Shown in pieces: positions 18,254-27,813 of a stretch of DNA of 64,000 nucleotides (within the stretch, counting starts at the first letter, position 1; each line of letters begins with the position of its first letter). Location: the NCBI RefSeq assembly GCF_024814375.1, contig NZ_JANUXX010000006.1, positions 1-64,000 of the forward strand. Direction: 5' to 3'. Source of the stretch: Streptococcus sciuri (GTDB taxonomy: Bacteria > Bacillota > Bacilli > Lactobacillales > Streptococcaceae). Position numbers and translations under genes: made by a program. The notes under the pieces were generated by a model that searched no databases, was not told the DNA's origin, and saw only the letters and a list, made by a program, of their open reading frames with translations.

Positions 18254-18886
18254 ATGACCTACCATAACCCCGAATTGGAAACGATTTTCCCAAAGAAATA
18301 CCAAAACCATCTCAGACTGCAAAAAGTAGCCGCAGGAGAGGTTATCTGTCATCAAGGAGATACCTTGAAAACACTTAGCTATATCCTTGAGGGACAAATC
18401 AAAATCGTCCGTAGAGTCTACAACGGACGTGAACATATCCTTGACACTAAAAGCCCACCCACCCTTATCGGTGAGATTGAGCTTCTCACTCAAAAAAAAT
18501 GTGTTTCATCTGTCATCGCATTAACACCCGTCACCGTAGCAAAATTACCCCTTGAACATTTAAAGGCTGACCTCCTAAACGATGCTAGTTTTCTCCTCAA
18601 TCTCAGTAAAGAACTTGCACAAACTCTCTATCAACAAAATATTCTTAGCACGACAAATATCACCTATACCCTAAAAGAGCGTTTAGCTACCCATATCCTA
18701 AAAGTTGCCACTAACGACTGTTTTCGCCCAGAACGAACACGTCTTGCTGAATCTTTTGGAGTCAGTTACCGCCATGTTAGTCGCGTCCTCTACCAACTGA
18801 CTAAAAGCGGTATCCTAGAAAAAGATAAGCTCTATTATCACATCAAAGATAAAAAAGCTCTCAAAAAGCTACAGATAACAGACTAG
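18254..18886 (+). CDS. Crp/Fnr-family transcriptional regulator
   Basis: 210 residues. A cyclic-nucleotide-binding-like beta-roll fills about residues 15-120 (VAAGEVICHQGDTLKTLSYI, GQIKIVRR). A dimer helix and a C-terminal winged helix follow (RLAESFGVSYRHVSRVLYQL, the recognition helix). It has no N-terminal Cys cluster, so it is not a typical iron-sulfur Fnr; Cys residues near positions 35, 83 and 154 are scattered. It is similar in organisation to YeiL-like members. The effector is unknown. Its likely target is the divergent transporter gene and perhaps itself. Confidence 0.85.
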   Translation: MTYHNPELETIFPKKYQNHLRLQKVAAGEVICHQGDTLKTLSYILEGQIKIVRRVYNGREHILDTKSPPTLIGEIELLTQKKCVSSVIALTPVTVAKLPLEHLKADLLNDASFLLNLSKELAQTLYQQNILSTTNITYTLKERLATHILKVATNDCFRPERTRLAESFGVSYRHVSRVLYQLTKSGILEKDKLYYHIKDKKALKKLQITD

Positions 18887-18955
18887 ATGACTTTCTAGGT
18901 AGCTTGTGATATACTAGCCTTACAAGATAATACTGTATACAGTAAAGGAGACACT

Positions 18956-19570
18956 ATGTCTACAATAGATAAACTCACTAAACCCAGCCATTTAATTGAT
19001 ATGTCTGATATCATTCGCGAGGGTAATCCAACCTTGCGAGCTGTCGCACAAGATGTGACACTTCCTCTATCTGACCAAGACATCACGCTTGGAGAAAAGA
19101 TGATGCAATTTCTAAGAAACTCACAAAATCCTGTTACTGCTGAAAAGATGGGGCTGCGTGGTGGTGTAGGTCTCGCTGCTCCTCAGCTTGACATCTCAAA
19201 GCGTATCATCGCTGTACTTGTCCCAAATTCAGAAGATACTGAGGGTAATCCACCAAAAGAAGCCTATAGCCTTGCTGAAATCATGTATAATCCAAAAGTT
19301 GTCGCGCACTCTGTACAAGACGCTGCCCTCGCTGAAGGAGAAGGCTGTCTCTCTGTTGATCGTGATGTTCCAGGCTATGTCATCCGTCACTCTCGTGTGA
19401 CTGTCGAATATGTGGACAAAAATGGTGATAAAAAACGTATCAAACTCCGTGGCTATAACTCTATTGTCGTCCAACACGAAATAGACCACACCAATGGCAT
19501 TATGTTTTATGACCACATCAATAAGGACAATCCTTTTGCCCTCAAAGATGGATTACTTATCATTGAATAA
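18956..19570 (+). CDS. def: Peptide deformylase
   Basis: 204 residues, typical for the type 2 enzymes of Gram-positives, which carry insertions. All three motifs are present: [10 protein letters not shown] (motif 1), EGCLSVD with the metal Cys (motif 2) and QHEIDHTNG, the HExxH metal site (motif 3). It removes the formyl group from nascent proteins. An AAAGGAG ribosome site precedes the start. The gene is single and ends at a bidirectional terminator. Confidence 0.95.
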   Translation: MSTIDKLTKPSHLIDMSDIIREGNPTLRAVAQDVTLPLSDQDITLGEKMMQFLRNSQNPVTAEKMGLRGGVGLAAPQLDISKRIIAVLVPNSEDTEGNPPKEAYSLAEIMYNPKVVAHSVQDAALAEGEGCLSVDRDVPGYVIRHSRVTVEYVDKNGDKKRIKLRGYNSIVVQHEIDHTNGIMFYDHINKDNPFALKDGLLIIE

Positions 19571-19573
19571 TCG

Positions 19574-19608
19574 AAAAAAGGTTTAGAGGAACACTCTAAA
19601 TCTTTTTT
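19574..19608. terminator. Bidirectional terminator, def / antiporter
   Basis: AAAAAAGGTTTAGAG and CTCTAAATCTTTTTT flank a 5-nt loop. It lies between the convergent ends of def and the antiporter gene, with T-runs on both strands. Confidence 0.85.
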
Positions 19609-20760
19609 CTATTCTTTTGGTAGATGCTGTGCTGTCACTTTGAGAATGAACGGAGCAACTAGCGTCGTGATGATAACCACCATCACCAAAGCTGAGTAAG
19701 TATCTGACTGAATCAACTTGCTTTGATAACCAACTTGAGCTACAATCAGTGCCATTTCTCCACGAGAAATCATCCCCGCTCCTACAAAGGAGGACTCCCC
19801 TTTTGAAAACTTAGCTAACTTAGCACCATATCCCGCACCAAGGAACTTGCTTAGCACAGCTACAATACTCATCACAACTAGCAAACCGATCTGACTTGAA
19901 ATGCCATCAAAACGCATATTCAAACCAATACTAACAAAAAAGACAGGGATAAAAATCGCATAACCAATCGACTCAACGGAATGATTGACCTCATGACGTA
20001 CAGAAGTTTGACCGATAGCAATTCCTGCAAAAAAAGCACCTATAACTGCACTCAATCCAGCTAAATCTGCTATATAAGCCATTCCAAAACATAAAATCAT
20101 AGCTAACAATGTCGATCCAACAGGTAAGAAGAGTTGCTTCCCAAGATGGGCTAAAAGAGGGGCAACATAACGAACAACAAAAAAGATACCAATAAAATAC
20201 GACAGTTGCACTACTAAGGTCAAACCTAGAGAGACTATACTTTCCTTGCTGTGTCCTATCACACTGACCAACACACTCAGTAAAATAACCGCAACCACAT
20301 CATCAATAACTGCTGCTCCTAAAATAGTTGACCCACCTTTACCAGAGAGAACTCCAAGCTCTTTCATAACTGCTACAGAGATAGACACGGACGTCGCCGC
20401 AAACAGGACGCCGATAAAGATACTTTCCATTGTCGACAAGCCAAAAGCAAGTGCCACAGCTGTACTTGACAATGCGGGTACTAAAATACCCATGATAGCC
20501 ACCAAAGCACTGGGAATAAAATACCGTCTTAAAAGAGTCAAATCACTCTCAAGCCCTGCTAAAAACATCAGTATAATAACACCCAACTCTGACATATCAT
20601 GAATGAAATTTGTCCCACTTACTAAGCCCAAAACTGCAGGACCTATAATCACTCCCACTAGCAATTGTCCCAAAACCACAGGTAAACCAATGCGTCCACA
20701 ATAATGTCCTGCCAAAGTTGTCGCCAATAAAATCAATACAAGATGAGCAAGAAATACCAA
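19609..20760 (-). CDS. Cation/proton antiporter, CPA2 family (NapA-like)
   Basis: 383 residues with about 12 hydrophobic segments. The signature GAAVIDDVVAVILLS holds the paired Asp residues of CPA2 antiporters that bind H+ and Na+ or K+. LGQLLVGVIIGPAVLG in the N-terminal region is also typical. There is no C-terminal KTN domain, unlike KefB or KefC. It probably exchanges Na+ (or K+) for H+ across the membrane for pH and salt tolerance. It is a single gene with no visible regulator. Confidence 0.85.
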   Translation of the reverse strand: MVFLAHLVLILLATTLAGHYCGRIGLPVVLGQLLVGVIIGPAVLGLVSGTNFIHDMSELGVIILMFLAGLESDLTLLRRYFIPSALVAIMGILVPALSSTAVALAFGLSTMESIFIGVLFAATSVSISVAVMKELGVLSGKGGSTILGAAVIDDVVAVILLSVLVSVIGHSKESIVSLGLTLVVQLSYFIGIFFVVRYVAPLLAHLGKQLFLPVGSTLLAMILCFGMAYIADLAGLSAVIGAFFAGIAIGQTSVRHEVNHSVESIGYAIFIPVFFVSIGLNMRFDGISSQIGLLVVMSIVAVLSKFLGAGYGAKLAKFSKGESSFVGAGMISRGEMALIVAQVGYQSKLIQSDTYSALVMVVIITTLVAPFILKVTAQHLPKE

Positions 20761-20928
20761 AAGCTCCTCCTTATCACACGGAAATACTCAAAAATTCGTC
20801 ATTTGTCAAGATACGTAAACCCATAATAGCTAGTATCACTTACTCATCATATTATAGCAAAATCATTATATTAAAGCTAGATGATAGACTTGGCAAAAGA
20901 AAGTACTTGCTTGTAGCACAACTTTGTC

Positions 20929-21780
20929 TTAATTCCAAGGATTGTAAAAACGTCCCTTGTTCAAAACAATGAGTCCAATACTAATGACTAAGATCAAAAG
21001 GGACGAAGCAATGACTATATAATCCTTTGTCGTCATATCTTGCGCACTATACCAAGTGCGCTTTTTTTCTTTTCCAAAACGTCTCATCTCCATCGCTATT
21101 GAGACGGTATCAATGCGCTCAAGAGAGCTAAAAATCAAAGGAATAATAATTCTAATATTGCCTTTAATGCGCTCAATCAATTTGCCTTTTTGGGACAACT
21201 CAAAGCCACGAGCCTGCTGAGATTTCTTAATCATTTGAAATTCTTCTTGCACATCTGGGATATAGCGAAGTGTCAGACTCACCGCATAAGCAATTTTATA
21301 CGAGATACCGAGGTGATTAAGACTAGAGGCAAACTGACTAGGATGTGTCGTCACAATAAAAAGTAAAGCTAAAGGGGTTGTACAAAGGTACTTCAGCGCT
21401 AAATTAAAGAGATAAAACAATTCCTGACTGGTCATCTGATACCAACCGACACCTTTGAATAGCACCGTTGACTGACCATAAATCGTCGATCCATAGTTTG
21501 GTGAGAAGAGATAAACCATCAGGACATTTAACAAGGCAAAGATAGCAATCACTGTCACAACAAAAGAAATCTGTCGCCATTTGATAGGCGAAAAATAAAG
21601 CTGAATACTTGATATGATACCTATCAAAAGGAGTAAACGTGTATCGTAACTAATCATACAAGCAACTGAAATCAAAACAAAAGCTAATAGCTTGCTAGTG
21701 CCTGATAACCGATAGAAGAAACCTTCTCCCTTTTGATAACCCAATAATGAATTAGTCACGCACGTCCTCCTTTTTAGCAA
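20929..21780 (-). CDS. ecfT: ECF transporter transmembrane component T
   Basis: 283 residues. Hydrophobic segments surround the two coupling helices, with the short motifs QQARGFEL and [13 protein letters not shown] that touch the ATPase in EcfT/CbiQ proteins. It overlaps the ATPase gene by 29 bp. Together with the fused ATPase and the UPF0397 S-component upstream it forms a dedicated (group I) ECF importer, separate from the general vitamin ECF module of streptococci. The substrate is not known. Confidence 0.85.
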   Translation of the reverse strand: MLKRRTCVTNSLLGYQKGEGFFYRLSGTSKLLAFVLISVACMISYDTRLLLLIGIISSIQLYFSPIKWRQISFVVTVIAIFALLNVLMVYLFSPNYGSTIYGQSTVLFKGVGWYQMTSQELFYLFNLALKYLCTTPLALLFIVTTHPSQFASSLNHLGISYKIAYAVSLTLRYIPDVQEEFQMIKKSQQARGFELSQKGKLIERIKGNIRIIIPLIFSSLERIDTVSIAMEMRRFGKEKKRTWYSAQDMTTKDYIVIASSLLILVISIGLIVLNKGRFYNPWN

Positions 21781-23431
21781 TATAAGCTTTAGTTAGTGCT
21801 CTTGAATCTGCCCCTATTTTTTCTGCCAATTGATACAGACTAGTCTTTTTGAGATAGGCTTTTGCTAGGACTATATCGTTAGAAAAGAGCTCAATTGGTG
21901 TGCAGTCAGCAAGTAGTTCACCATCTGCAATGACAAGCGTGCGATCTGCATACTCTAGCATGAGTTGCATATCGTGTGTAATCATAATAATAGTATGACC
22001 TTTTTGGCTAAGTGTCTCTAAAAAGGACATCATCTCCTCATAATGACGCATGTCCTGACCAGCTGTTGGCTCATCAAGCAAGATAACTTCTGGATTCAAG
22101 ACGAGGATAGAAGCAATAGTCACTCGTTTTTTCTGTCCAAAAGAAAGTGCTGAGATAGGCCACTTACGAAATGGATAGAGACCGCACACCTTGAGTGTTT
22201 CCTCAACACGTTCTAACACCTCTTTTTCCCCAATACCACGTAGGCGAAGCCCAAGTGCTACCTCATCAAAAATCATCGTCTGGCTAATCATTTGATTAGG
22301 GTTTTGGAGGATATAACCGATACGTTCTGATCGTTGCTTAACTGAGTCTGCACTCACCTCTTCTTCCCCAAAGTAAAGATTACCACTTGGTATAACAAAT
22401 TGGCACAAGCATTTAGCTAACGTTGATTTTCCAGCACCATTTTTACCAACAATAGCAATCTTTTCACCCTTATACAGCTCAAAGCTAATGTTTTTTAAGA
22501 TAGGATGATTGTCATCATAGGAAAATTGTAGGTTTTTAGCTGATAAAACTTTCTCTTTGGAAGTGGTAGGCTTTGTTTTGACATAAGGTTCTGAAAAGTG
22601 CACTTGTTGCAAATCCAAACGTTCTAAGTGACTAAGAGGCTTTTCTCCTTCAAAAGAATACCCAAGATGTCTAAGAGCTGTAATGTACAAAGGTTCACGG
22701 ATACCGTGTTGCTCTAAAATCTCTGTCTTGAGTAAATCGTCAGGTCTCCCATCAAAAACAATTCTCCCTTCATCCATAACGACAATCTGATCCACCTGAC
22801 GATACAAAACATCCTCTAGCCGATGCTCGATGATGATGGTCGTTGCCTTTTGATCACGATGCAGGCGATCAATCAAATCAATGATATCTTGACCAGACTT
22901 AGGATCGAGATTGGCCAATGGCTCATCAAAGAGCAAAACAGGACTCTCATCAACAAGAACGCCTGCTAAGCTGACGCGTTGCTTTTGCCCACCAGACAAA
23001 TCCTGTGGCCGCTTGTCAAGAAGAGTAGTCAGTTGCAAGCGCTCTGCCCACTCTTTGACTTGTTTTATCATTTCTTCCCTTTCAACATTGTCGTTTTCCA
23101 ATGCAAAGGCAATATCCTCAGCCACACTCAATCCAATAAACTGACCATCTGGATCTTGTAAGACTGTCGAAACTAAGAGAGATTTATCATAGATAGATGG
23201 ACTATAAGCATCTTTTTGAGCAATCGTAAACTCCCCTGTCTTAATTCCTTGATAGCTATTTGGAATGAGACCATTGATGAGATTTCCTAGCGTTGACTTA
23301 CCAGAACCAGATGCTCCCACAATAAGTACTTTAGCACCTTTTTTTATGGTTAAATTGATATCTATTAGCGTTTTTTCGCTTTGACTTTGATATTGAAAGC
23401 TGAAATTTTTCCACTCCAATAATATACTCAC
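21752..23431 (-). CDS. ECF transporter fused double ATPase (YkoD-like)
   Basis: 559 residues with two ABC domains. The first has [14 protein letters not shown] and [14 protein letters not shown] with [11 protein letters not shown]. The second, from about residue 300, has [28 protein letters not shown] (a variant signature, Phe for Gly) and ILLDEPTAG. Fusion of EcfA and EcfA' into one chain is typical of YkoD-type systems. It powers import through EcfT and the UPF0397 protein. Confidence 0.9.
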   Translation of the reverse strand: MSILLEWKNFSFQYQSQSEKTLIDINLTIKKGAKVLIVGASGSGKSTLGNLINGLIPNSYQGIKTGEFTIAQKDAYSPSIYDKSLLVSTVLQDPDGQFIGLSVAEDIAFALENDNVEREEMIKQVKEWAERLQLTTLLDKRPQDLSGGQKQRVSLAGVLVDESPVLLFDEPLANLDPKSGQDIIDLIDRLHRDQKATTIIIEHRLEDVLYRQVDQIVVMDEGRIVFDGRPDDLLKTEILEQHGIREPLYITALRHLGYSFEGEKPLSHLERLDLQQVHFSEPYVKTKPTTSKEKVLSAKNLQFSYDDNHPILKNISFELYKGEKIAIVGKNGAGKSTLAKCLCQFVIPSGNLYFGEEEVSADSVKQRSERIGYILQNPNQMISQTMIFDEVALGLRLRGIGEKEVLERVEETLKVCGLYPFRKWPISALSFGQKKRVTIASILVLNPEVILLDEPTAGQDMRHYEEMMSFLETLSQKGHTIIMITHDMQLMLEYADRTLVIADGELLADCTPIELFSNDIVLAKAYLKKTSLYQLAEKIGADSRALTKAYIAKKEDVRD

Positions 23432-23448
23432 GTATTTCTTCCCTTTTA

Positions 23449-23997
23449 TTACTCTTTGTTAAGACTCCCCGCTCTGGTACGACTCTTAGCATAAGCAGCC
23501 AACAAGAGACTGCCTCCAATAGCCACTGTTAGGCTATTAACGCCAGCTGATAATATTCCTTGAGCGTAAACTTTATTACTAGCTTCATGATAAATGATAA
23601 TATCCCCCCAAGGCGCTAAGATTGCCCAACCAACAATATTACTCAAAACTTGAACAACATTGAACCAAAGGTAATCTCTGACTGTTAGATAGCCTTTTTC
23701 GATGTTGATTTTCTTGGATAAAAAACCAATAGAAAGCCCAAGCAAAGCACTCACCAGAACCCACGTCCACCATGGACTACCATATTGAAAAGCATCCTTT
23801 AGTGCATGCCCAATAAACCCTGTAAAAAAGCCAACACTGGGACCATAAATAATCGCAAAAAGTGCTAAAACAGCATACTGCAACTGAATGCTGGTATTAG
23901 GAATAGGTGTTGGTATGTTAATTAACATACCAATAATAACAAAGAGCGCAGCTCCGATACCGATTGCAACAACTTTTTTAATAGATTGATTTTGCAT
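23449..23997 (-). CDS. ECF transporter S component, UPF0397 family
   Basis: 182 residues with five or six membrane segments. The N-terminal [20 protein letters not shown] and [20 protein letters not shown] are the UPF0397 pattern. S components bind the substrate. UPF0397 members have been assigned loosely to thiamine-precursor or nucleoside-like substrates from genomic context. Here it is next to a SAM hydrolase (DUF62) gene 8 bp upstream, which hints at a link to SAM or adenosine salvage; this is inference. Confidence 0.8.
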   Translation of the reverse strand: MQNQSIKKVVAIGIGAALFVIIGMLINIPTPIPNTSIQLQYAVLALFAIIYGPSVGFFTGFIGHALKDAFQYGSPWWTWVLVSALLGLSIGFLSKKINIEKGYLTVRDYLWFNVVQVLSNIVGWAILAPWGDIIIYHEASNKVYAQGILSAGVNSLTVAIGGSLLLAAYAKSRTRAGSLNKE

Positions 23998-24005
23998 AAT
24001 AACTC

Positions 24006-24854
24006 CTATTTTTCTAAACGACGAATGTCAAGACGCCAGTTTGATCCGACACCAACATTGTAAGCCTTGGCAAATGACCCTTGGTTAATTGCAAGCCCCA
24101 CACGATAAAGAGAATTGATATAGATAAGAGGTTGTCCGATGCGCACATCTGCAAAAGACTTGCCGTAGGTCACTTGATTTTGATAAACGAGCATATCGTT
24201 GTTAAAGATGGTCACCTCAAAACGTTGTCCAAATTCTGGTTTGAGATGGTAAAATTCTTCTCGTGTGATAGAGGTCCAAAGTGAACCAAAACGCACATCT
24301 AAAATATCGATAGCTCCCCTTACAGCATCAGCTAAAATCTTGGTTTCAACAACAGGCAACTCAATGATATGATTGACAGACAGCTCTGGTCCTACCGACT
24401 CAAAGCTGATGTGCCCACTGGCTAGCTTTGCTCCTGTGTAGGCATAGACATCACGCCCATGAAAGGTATAGGACAACTCAGTGTTTTTCCTTCGGTTCTC
24501 TACCTCTGAAATCTCACGCACTGCCTTGATACCAACATATTTTTTGATGTAAGATAAGGTACCATTGTCAGGTGTCACGATAAACTGCCCAGTATCTGTC
24601 AAAGCAACAACACTCTTACGCTTTGATCCAACACCTGGGTCAACGACAGATACAAAAGTCGTCCCACTTGGCCAATACTCAATCGTCTGGAAAAGACGAT
24701 AAGACGCTTCAAAAATATTATATGGGGTAATATCATGTGTCAAATGATGAATATCGAGATTTCGTGCTTCCTGTAGTGCTACACCTATCATAGCTGATAC
24801 AGCGCCGTCCACCAATCCGAAATCCGACTGCAACACCAATAACTGATTACTCAT
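24006..24854 (-). CDS. SAM hydrolase, DUF62 (SAM hydroxide adenosyltransferase) family
   Basis: 282 residues from the ATG at 24854 (MSNQLLVLQS), which has AGAGGAG close upstream; an ATG seven codons earlier lacks one. The DUF62 signatures are present: LQSDFGLVDGAVSAMIGVAL, SVVDPGVGSKRKSVV, DNGTLSYI and TFHGRDVYAY. Relatives split S-adenosylmethionine with water to adenosine and methionine; fluorinase and chlorinase are specialised members. It is first in a four-gene operon with the ECF transporter. Confidence 0.85.
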   Translation of the reverse strand: MSNQLLVLQSDFGLVDGAVSAMIGVALQEARNLDIHHLTHDITPYNIFEASYRLFQTIEYWPSGTTFVSVVDPGVGSKRKSVVALTDTGQFIVTPDNGTLSYIKKYVGIKAVREISEVENRRKNTELSYTFHGRDVYAYTGAKLASGHISFESVGPELSVNHIIELPVVETKILADAVRGAIDILDVRFGSLWTSITREEFYHLKPEFGQRFEVTIFNNDMLVYQNQVTYGKSFADVRIGQPLIYINSLYRVGLAINQGSFAKAYNVGVGSNWRLDIRRLEK

Positions 24855-24958
24855 ATAAACTCCTCTTAAAGACAAAATAGACTATTGGTTTATTGTATCA
24901 CAAGTTTTTGACTTTTTAAACTTGCTAATAACTAGAGCTAGCTATAGTTTATGAAAAG

Positions 24959-24986
24959 AAAAAAGTATAGGAAAATTCTCCTATAC
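24959..24986 (-). terminator. Terminator after nitroreductase gene
   Basis: GTATAGGA and TCCTATAC arms with a six-base loop are followed on the minus strand by TTTTTT. It lies 15 bp after the stop of the gene ending at 25002. Confidence 0.85.
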
Positions 24987-25001
24987 CTTATCACTTCTAC
25001 G

Positions 25002-25616
25002 CTAAGCAAAAACCTTGAAACGATTGTCATCTTTGATAAAATCTTTTGGATGAGGTTCTGCTTCGATATTTCCAAAGTTCAATTGTCCTCTTAATTTCCA
25101 AGAAGTAGGGACTGCGTAACGCTTAGCTACTTGATCATCAATCACTGGATTGTAGTGTTGTAAGTTTGCTCCTAGACCAAACTCAGCAGATAATGTTGTC
25201 CATATATTGACACTGACGATACCTGTTGATTGCTCTGACCAGTCTGGAAAATTTTCTGCATATGGTGGAAACTGCTCCTGAAGATTCTTGATAACATCTT
25301 GATCCTCAAAAAGCAGAATCGTTCCTTTACTTTTTGAAAAACTGTTTAACTTAGCTTTTGTAGCTGCAAGCGCTTCTTCTGATGCACCCTTTGCTTTCAT
25401 GACAGATTCAAGTGTATTTGCTACCAAATCATTCCAAAAAGTGCTAACTTGATCATTCAGCAAAATCACAGCACGTGAACTCTGACTATTAAAAGCAGAT
25501 GGGGAGTAACGGACAACTTCCTTAATCACCTCTACCAATGTATCATCAGTAACATCAACCTTGCGACTAAGCGCATAATGCGAACGACGTTTTTTCAAAT
25601 CTTCTACAAATGACAT
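25002..25616 (-). CDS. Nitroreductase-family flavoprotein
   Basis: 204 residues. The FMN-binding start FVEDLKKRRSHYALSRKVDV and YSPSAFNSQSSRAVIL are characteristic of the Frm2/Hbn1-like branch of the nitroreductase family. These enzymes use NAD(P)H to reduce nitro compounds and quinones and respond to oxidative or lipid stress in other organisms. It is a single gene between its own terminator and the hydrolase gene upstream. The physiological substrate is unknown. Confidence 0.85.
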   Translation of the reverse strand: MSFVEDLKKRRSHYALSRKVDVTDDTLVEVIKEVVRYSPSAFNSQSSRAVILLNDQVSTFWNDLVANTLESVMKAKGASEEALAATKAKLNSFSKSKGTILLFEDQDVIKNLQEQFPPYAENFPDWSEQSTGIVSVNIWTTLSAEFGLGANLQHYNPVIDDQVAKRYAVPTSWKLRGQLNFGNIEAEPHPKDFIKDDNRFKVFA

Positions 25617-25701
25617 GCATTCTCTCCTTTATAATTTCTTCCTAGAATTATAAAGGAAAAATAATCATCTGTAAAAAATATTGCTCACTTTTTGATAAAA
25701 A

Positions 25702-26643
25702 TCAACATTTCGTCAAAAGCCTTTGCATAAACTCATGGACAATCTCGGTCATTTCTGGGCTAAAGAAAGCATCCATGGTATGATCAGCACCGACTAGCTG
25801 GTAGAAGGCCGCCTCCTTTCCAGCGTCTTTGAGGGCGTCATAGAGAAGAACGCTCTGCTCAAAGGGTACGAGCCTATCCTTATCCCCATGCATGATGAGA
25901 AATGGCGGCAAGGTCTTGCTGGAGTCAATATAATTGAGGGGATTGGCTTTTTCCACCTGATCCAAATTTTCCAAGACAGGCACACCGCCAAAGAGCTGCC
26001 CCTCCCGACTTTCAGCCGAGATATGGTCGCCCATAGAAGGCTGACAATTCATGCGACAGATAACAGTCGGTCCGTAGAGATCAACGACACCGAGGATATT
26101 GAGGGGCTGACTAGCATTGTCCTCCTCGCTAAATTCCTGCAACTCCTCTGTTACAGCGGTCATAACTACCGTATGACCTCCAGAAGAATCTCCCCAAAGG
26201 ATGACTCTTTCGTCCTCAATATGGTATTTTTCCTTATTTTTATACAAATAGCGAATAGCCGTCTTAGTGTCCAAAATCTGCTGTGGGAAGGTTCCCTCTG
26301 GCGTGTGGCGGTACTCCACCATAGCGATGACATAGCCTCGCATGGCAAATTCCGCCAAATGAGCGATGTGGTCTCCCATATTCTGCTTTTGAAAACCAGA
26401 CCCTTGAATATAGACAATTAAGGGAAAGGTCGCCTGAGACGGAAATAGAAAATTAGGCGTCGGCATGATGACATGGATATGGAGATCCTTGTCATCCTTA
26501 GTTGCATAGACCTCGTCCATCTGAATAAAAGGATACCGCCAGCTCAAATCAGCCTCCACCTTGATAACCTCGTACTTGGACTGAGCAGTTGATGTAGGAA
26601 ACTCCTCATAAGAATAGCGTTCTGGTCTGATATAGTCTTTCAT
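25702..26643 (-). CDS. Alpha/beta-hydrolase (esterase)
   Basis: 313 residues. The oxyanion-hole region YIQGSGFQKQNMGDH replaces the usual HGGG. The nucleophile elbow is ILWGDSSGGHT, the acid is in MHGDKDRLVPFEQS and the His in VGADHTMDAFF, giving a full Ser-Asp-His triad. It belongs to the BD-FAE/carboxylesterase-like group without a signal peptide, so it is cytoplasmic. Probable substrates are small acyl esters; none can be named. Confidence 0.85.
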   Translation of the reverse strand: MKDYIRPERYSYEEFPTSTAQSKYEVIKVEADLSWRYPFIQMDEVYATKDDKDLHIHVIMPTPNFLFPSQATFPLIVYIQGSGFQKQNMGDHIAHLAEFAMRGYVIAMVEYRHTPEGTFPQQILDTKTAIRYLYKNKEKYHIEDERVILWGDSSGGHTVVMTAVTEELQEFSEEDNASQPLNILGVVDLYGPTVICRMNCQPSMGDHISAESREGQLFGGVPVLENLDQVEKANPLNYIDSSKTLPPFLIMHGDKDRLVPFEQSVLLYDALKDAGKEAAFYQLVGADHTMDAFFSPEMTEIVHEFMQRLLTKC

Positions 26644-26850
26644 AATATCCTCTTTTCTGCTTTTTCTTTATTGTACCATTTTGAAGTCATTTATGCGCTC
26701 TTCTTGTGAAATGACGCAAAAAAACCATACAAACTTCGTTCACTTAGACCTATTTTTATACTATTTTCTGAAAATATATAGTGATTAAAATGTGTTATCT
26801 TTGACCTCACTGATTTCTGTTTTTATACGTTTCTATTGTTATTAAATCAA

Positions 26851-26880
26851 GAAAAAAGCCGCTCTTACGAGCAGGCTTTT
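26851..26880 (-). terminator. Terminator of the 27-kb secreted-protein cassette
   Basis: AAAAGCC-T-GCTC and GAGC-GGCTTTT arms with a GTAA loop are followed on the minus strand by Ts, 8 bp after the stop of the 60-codon gene. Confidence 0.8.
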
Positions 26881-26888
26881 AAGGAATC

Positions 26889-27071
26889 TTATTTTCTCTT
26901 CTTTTTATCATGTGATACAAGTATTGCAAGTATACTATAAATAGCTAAATAAACAAAGGCAAAGATAAAACATTTCCATAAATTAAAATGAGGTAACGAC
27001 AAAGCTTCATAGATAAAGCCAATCACAAAAGTAATTAGACTTTGAATATAAAAATCTTTACTTTTCATCAT
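26889..27071 (-). CDS. 60-residue membrane protein, putative immunity partner
   Basis: Starts MMKSKDFYIQSLITFVIGF and ends in the basic tail SHDKKKRK. It has two membrane segments at about residues 9-25 and 32-52. Its ATG overlaps the TGA of the secreted-protein gene (ATGA), so the two are translationally coupled and share a terminator. The position, size, topology and basic tail resemble the small genes at 3509, 38284 and 38475. I infer a self-protection role against the upstream product. I do not recognise a named family. Confidence 0.65.
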   Translation of the reverse strand: MMKSKDFYIQSLITFVIGFIYEALSLPHFNLWKCFIFAFVYLAIYSILAILVSHDKKKRK

Positions 27072-27586
27072 TCAGAACCACATTGAACAGCCCATAGAGC
27101 TAACTGAGCAGCAATAATATAAATATTTGTTTTCAGCCCATTAGCTTTAGCAAATTTAATAACCGCCATAGCCAACTCTTTCCAAGCTTTTCTTTGAGCA
27201 AAAGAAACTAAAGCGCTTACATTAATCATCGCAAAAAACGCATTCCGTATTTTTCCGGCGATACAATTTCCTACTTGATTCCAAGGAACTCTATCATAGG
27301 GATTTTGAATCGTTGTATCCAACTCTTGCTCAACATCTGAAATATCTTTTATAGAAAAGTGCGTATAAATATAGCTTGAAAAATTTTGTTCAGTTACCCC
27401 TTTTTCAAACATTTCCTTTAGAATATTGGCTGTTTTTTCAATCTCTCCTTGATTTTGATTAGTATTTTCTAAAATGTGATCTATACTGCTATCTGCAAAA
27501 ACTTGAACAGTATTTACCGTAGGTAAAATAACCGAAAATAATGACAAAATGATAAACTGAATTGCTATAAATTTTTTTACTTTCAT
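27068..27586 (-). CDS. Secreted 172-residue protein, putative bacteriocin
   Basis: The Sec signal peptide spans residues 1-32 (MKVKKFIAIQFIILSLFSVI ... VFA, cut before DSS). The mature part of about 140 residues has an acidic N-terminal half and a cationic, amphipathic C-terminal half (IRNAFFAMINVSALVSFAQR, then KAWKELAMAVIKFAKANGL). It contains two Cys residues (GNCIAG and the near-terminal AVQCGSE) that could form a disulfide. A strong AAAGGAGATGG ribosome site and its own promoter precede it. No enzyme motif is visible. A Sec-secreted protein of this size coupled to a tiny membrane protein recalls dysgalacticin and streptococcin A-M57; this is an architectural inference. Confidence 0.7.
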   Translation of the reverse strand: MKVKKFIAIQFIILSLFSVILPTVNTVQVFADSSIDHILENTNQNQGEIEKTANILKEMFEKGVTEQNFSSYIYTHFSIKDISDVEQELDTTIQNPYDRVPWNQVGNCIAGKIRNAFFAMINVSALVSFAQRKAWKELAMAVIKFAKANGLKTNIYIIAAQLALWAVQCGSE

Positions 27587-27629
27587 AAAACCATCTCCTT
27601 TTTATCCTATTTTACTAGCTAGTTTTTCA

Positions 27630-27658
27630 GTTATAGCATAAAAATATTCAAAAATCAA
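27630..27658 (-). promoter_or_regulatory. Promoter of the 27-kb cassette
   Basis: TTGATT (minus, 27658-27653), 17-bp spacer, TATAAC (27635-27630) preceded by TGC, an extended -10. It is about 45 bp before the secreted-protein start. No double direct repeat typical of peptide-pheromone response regulators was seen. Confidence 0.6.
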
Positions 27659-27747
27659 TTCTTTTTAAAATAATTCAATAAAATACTTCATTTTCTTCCT
27701 ACTATTTTTTATTCTTGTTATGTTTTTTACTCTAAACATTTTTTCAA

Positions 27748-27783
27748 ACTAAAAAAGCTAGTTTATGCAACAGCTTTTTTAGT
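27748..27783 (-). terminator. Terminator after the sirtuin gene
   Basis: ACTAAAAAAGCT and AGCTTTTTTAGT are perfect 12-bp arms with a 12-nt loop, 30 bp after the sirtuin stop. The symmetric A/T runs could act on both strands. Confidence 0.75.
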
Positions 27784-27813
27784 CTATTTCATGACATTAT
27801 TTGCTTATTAACA

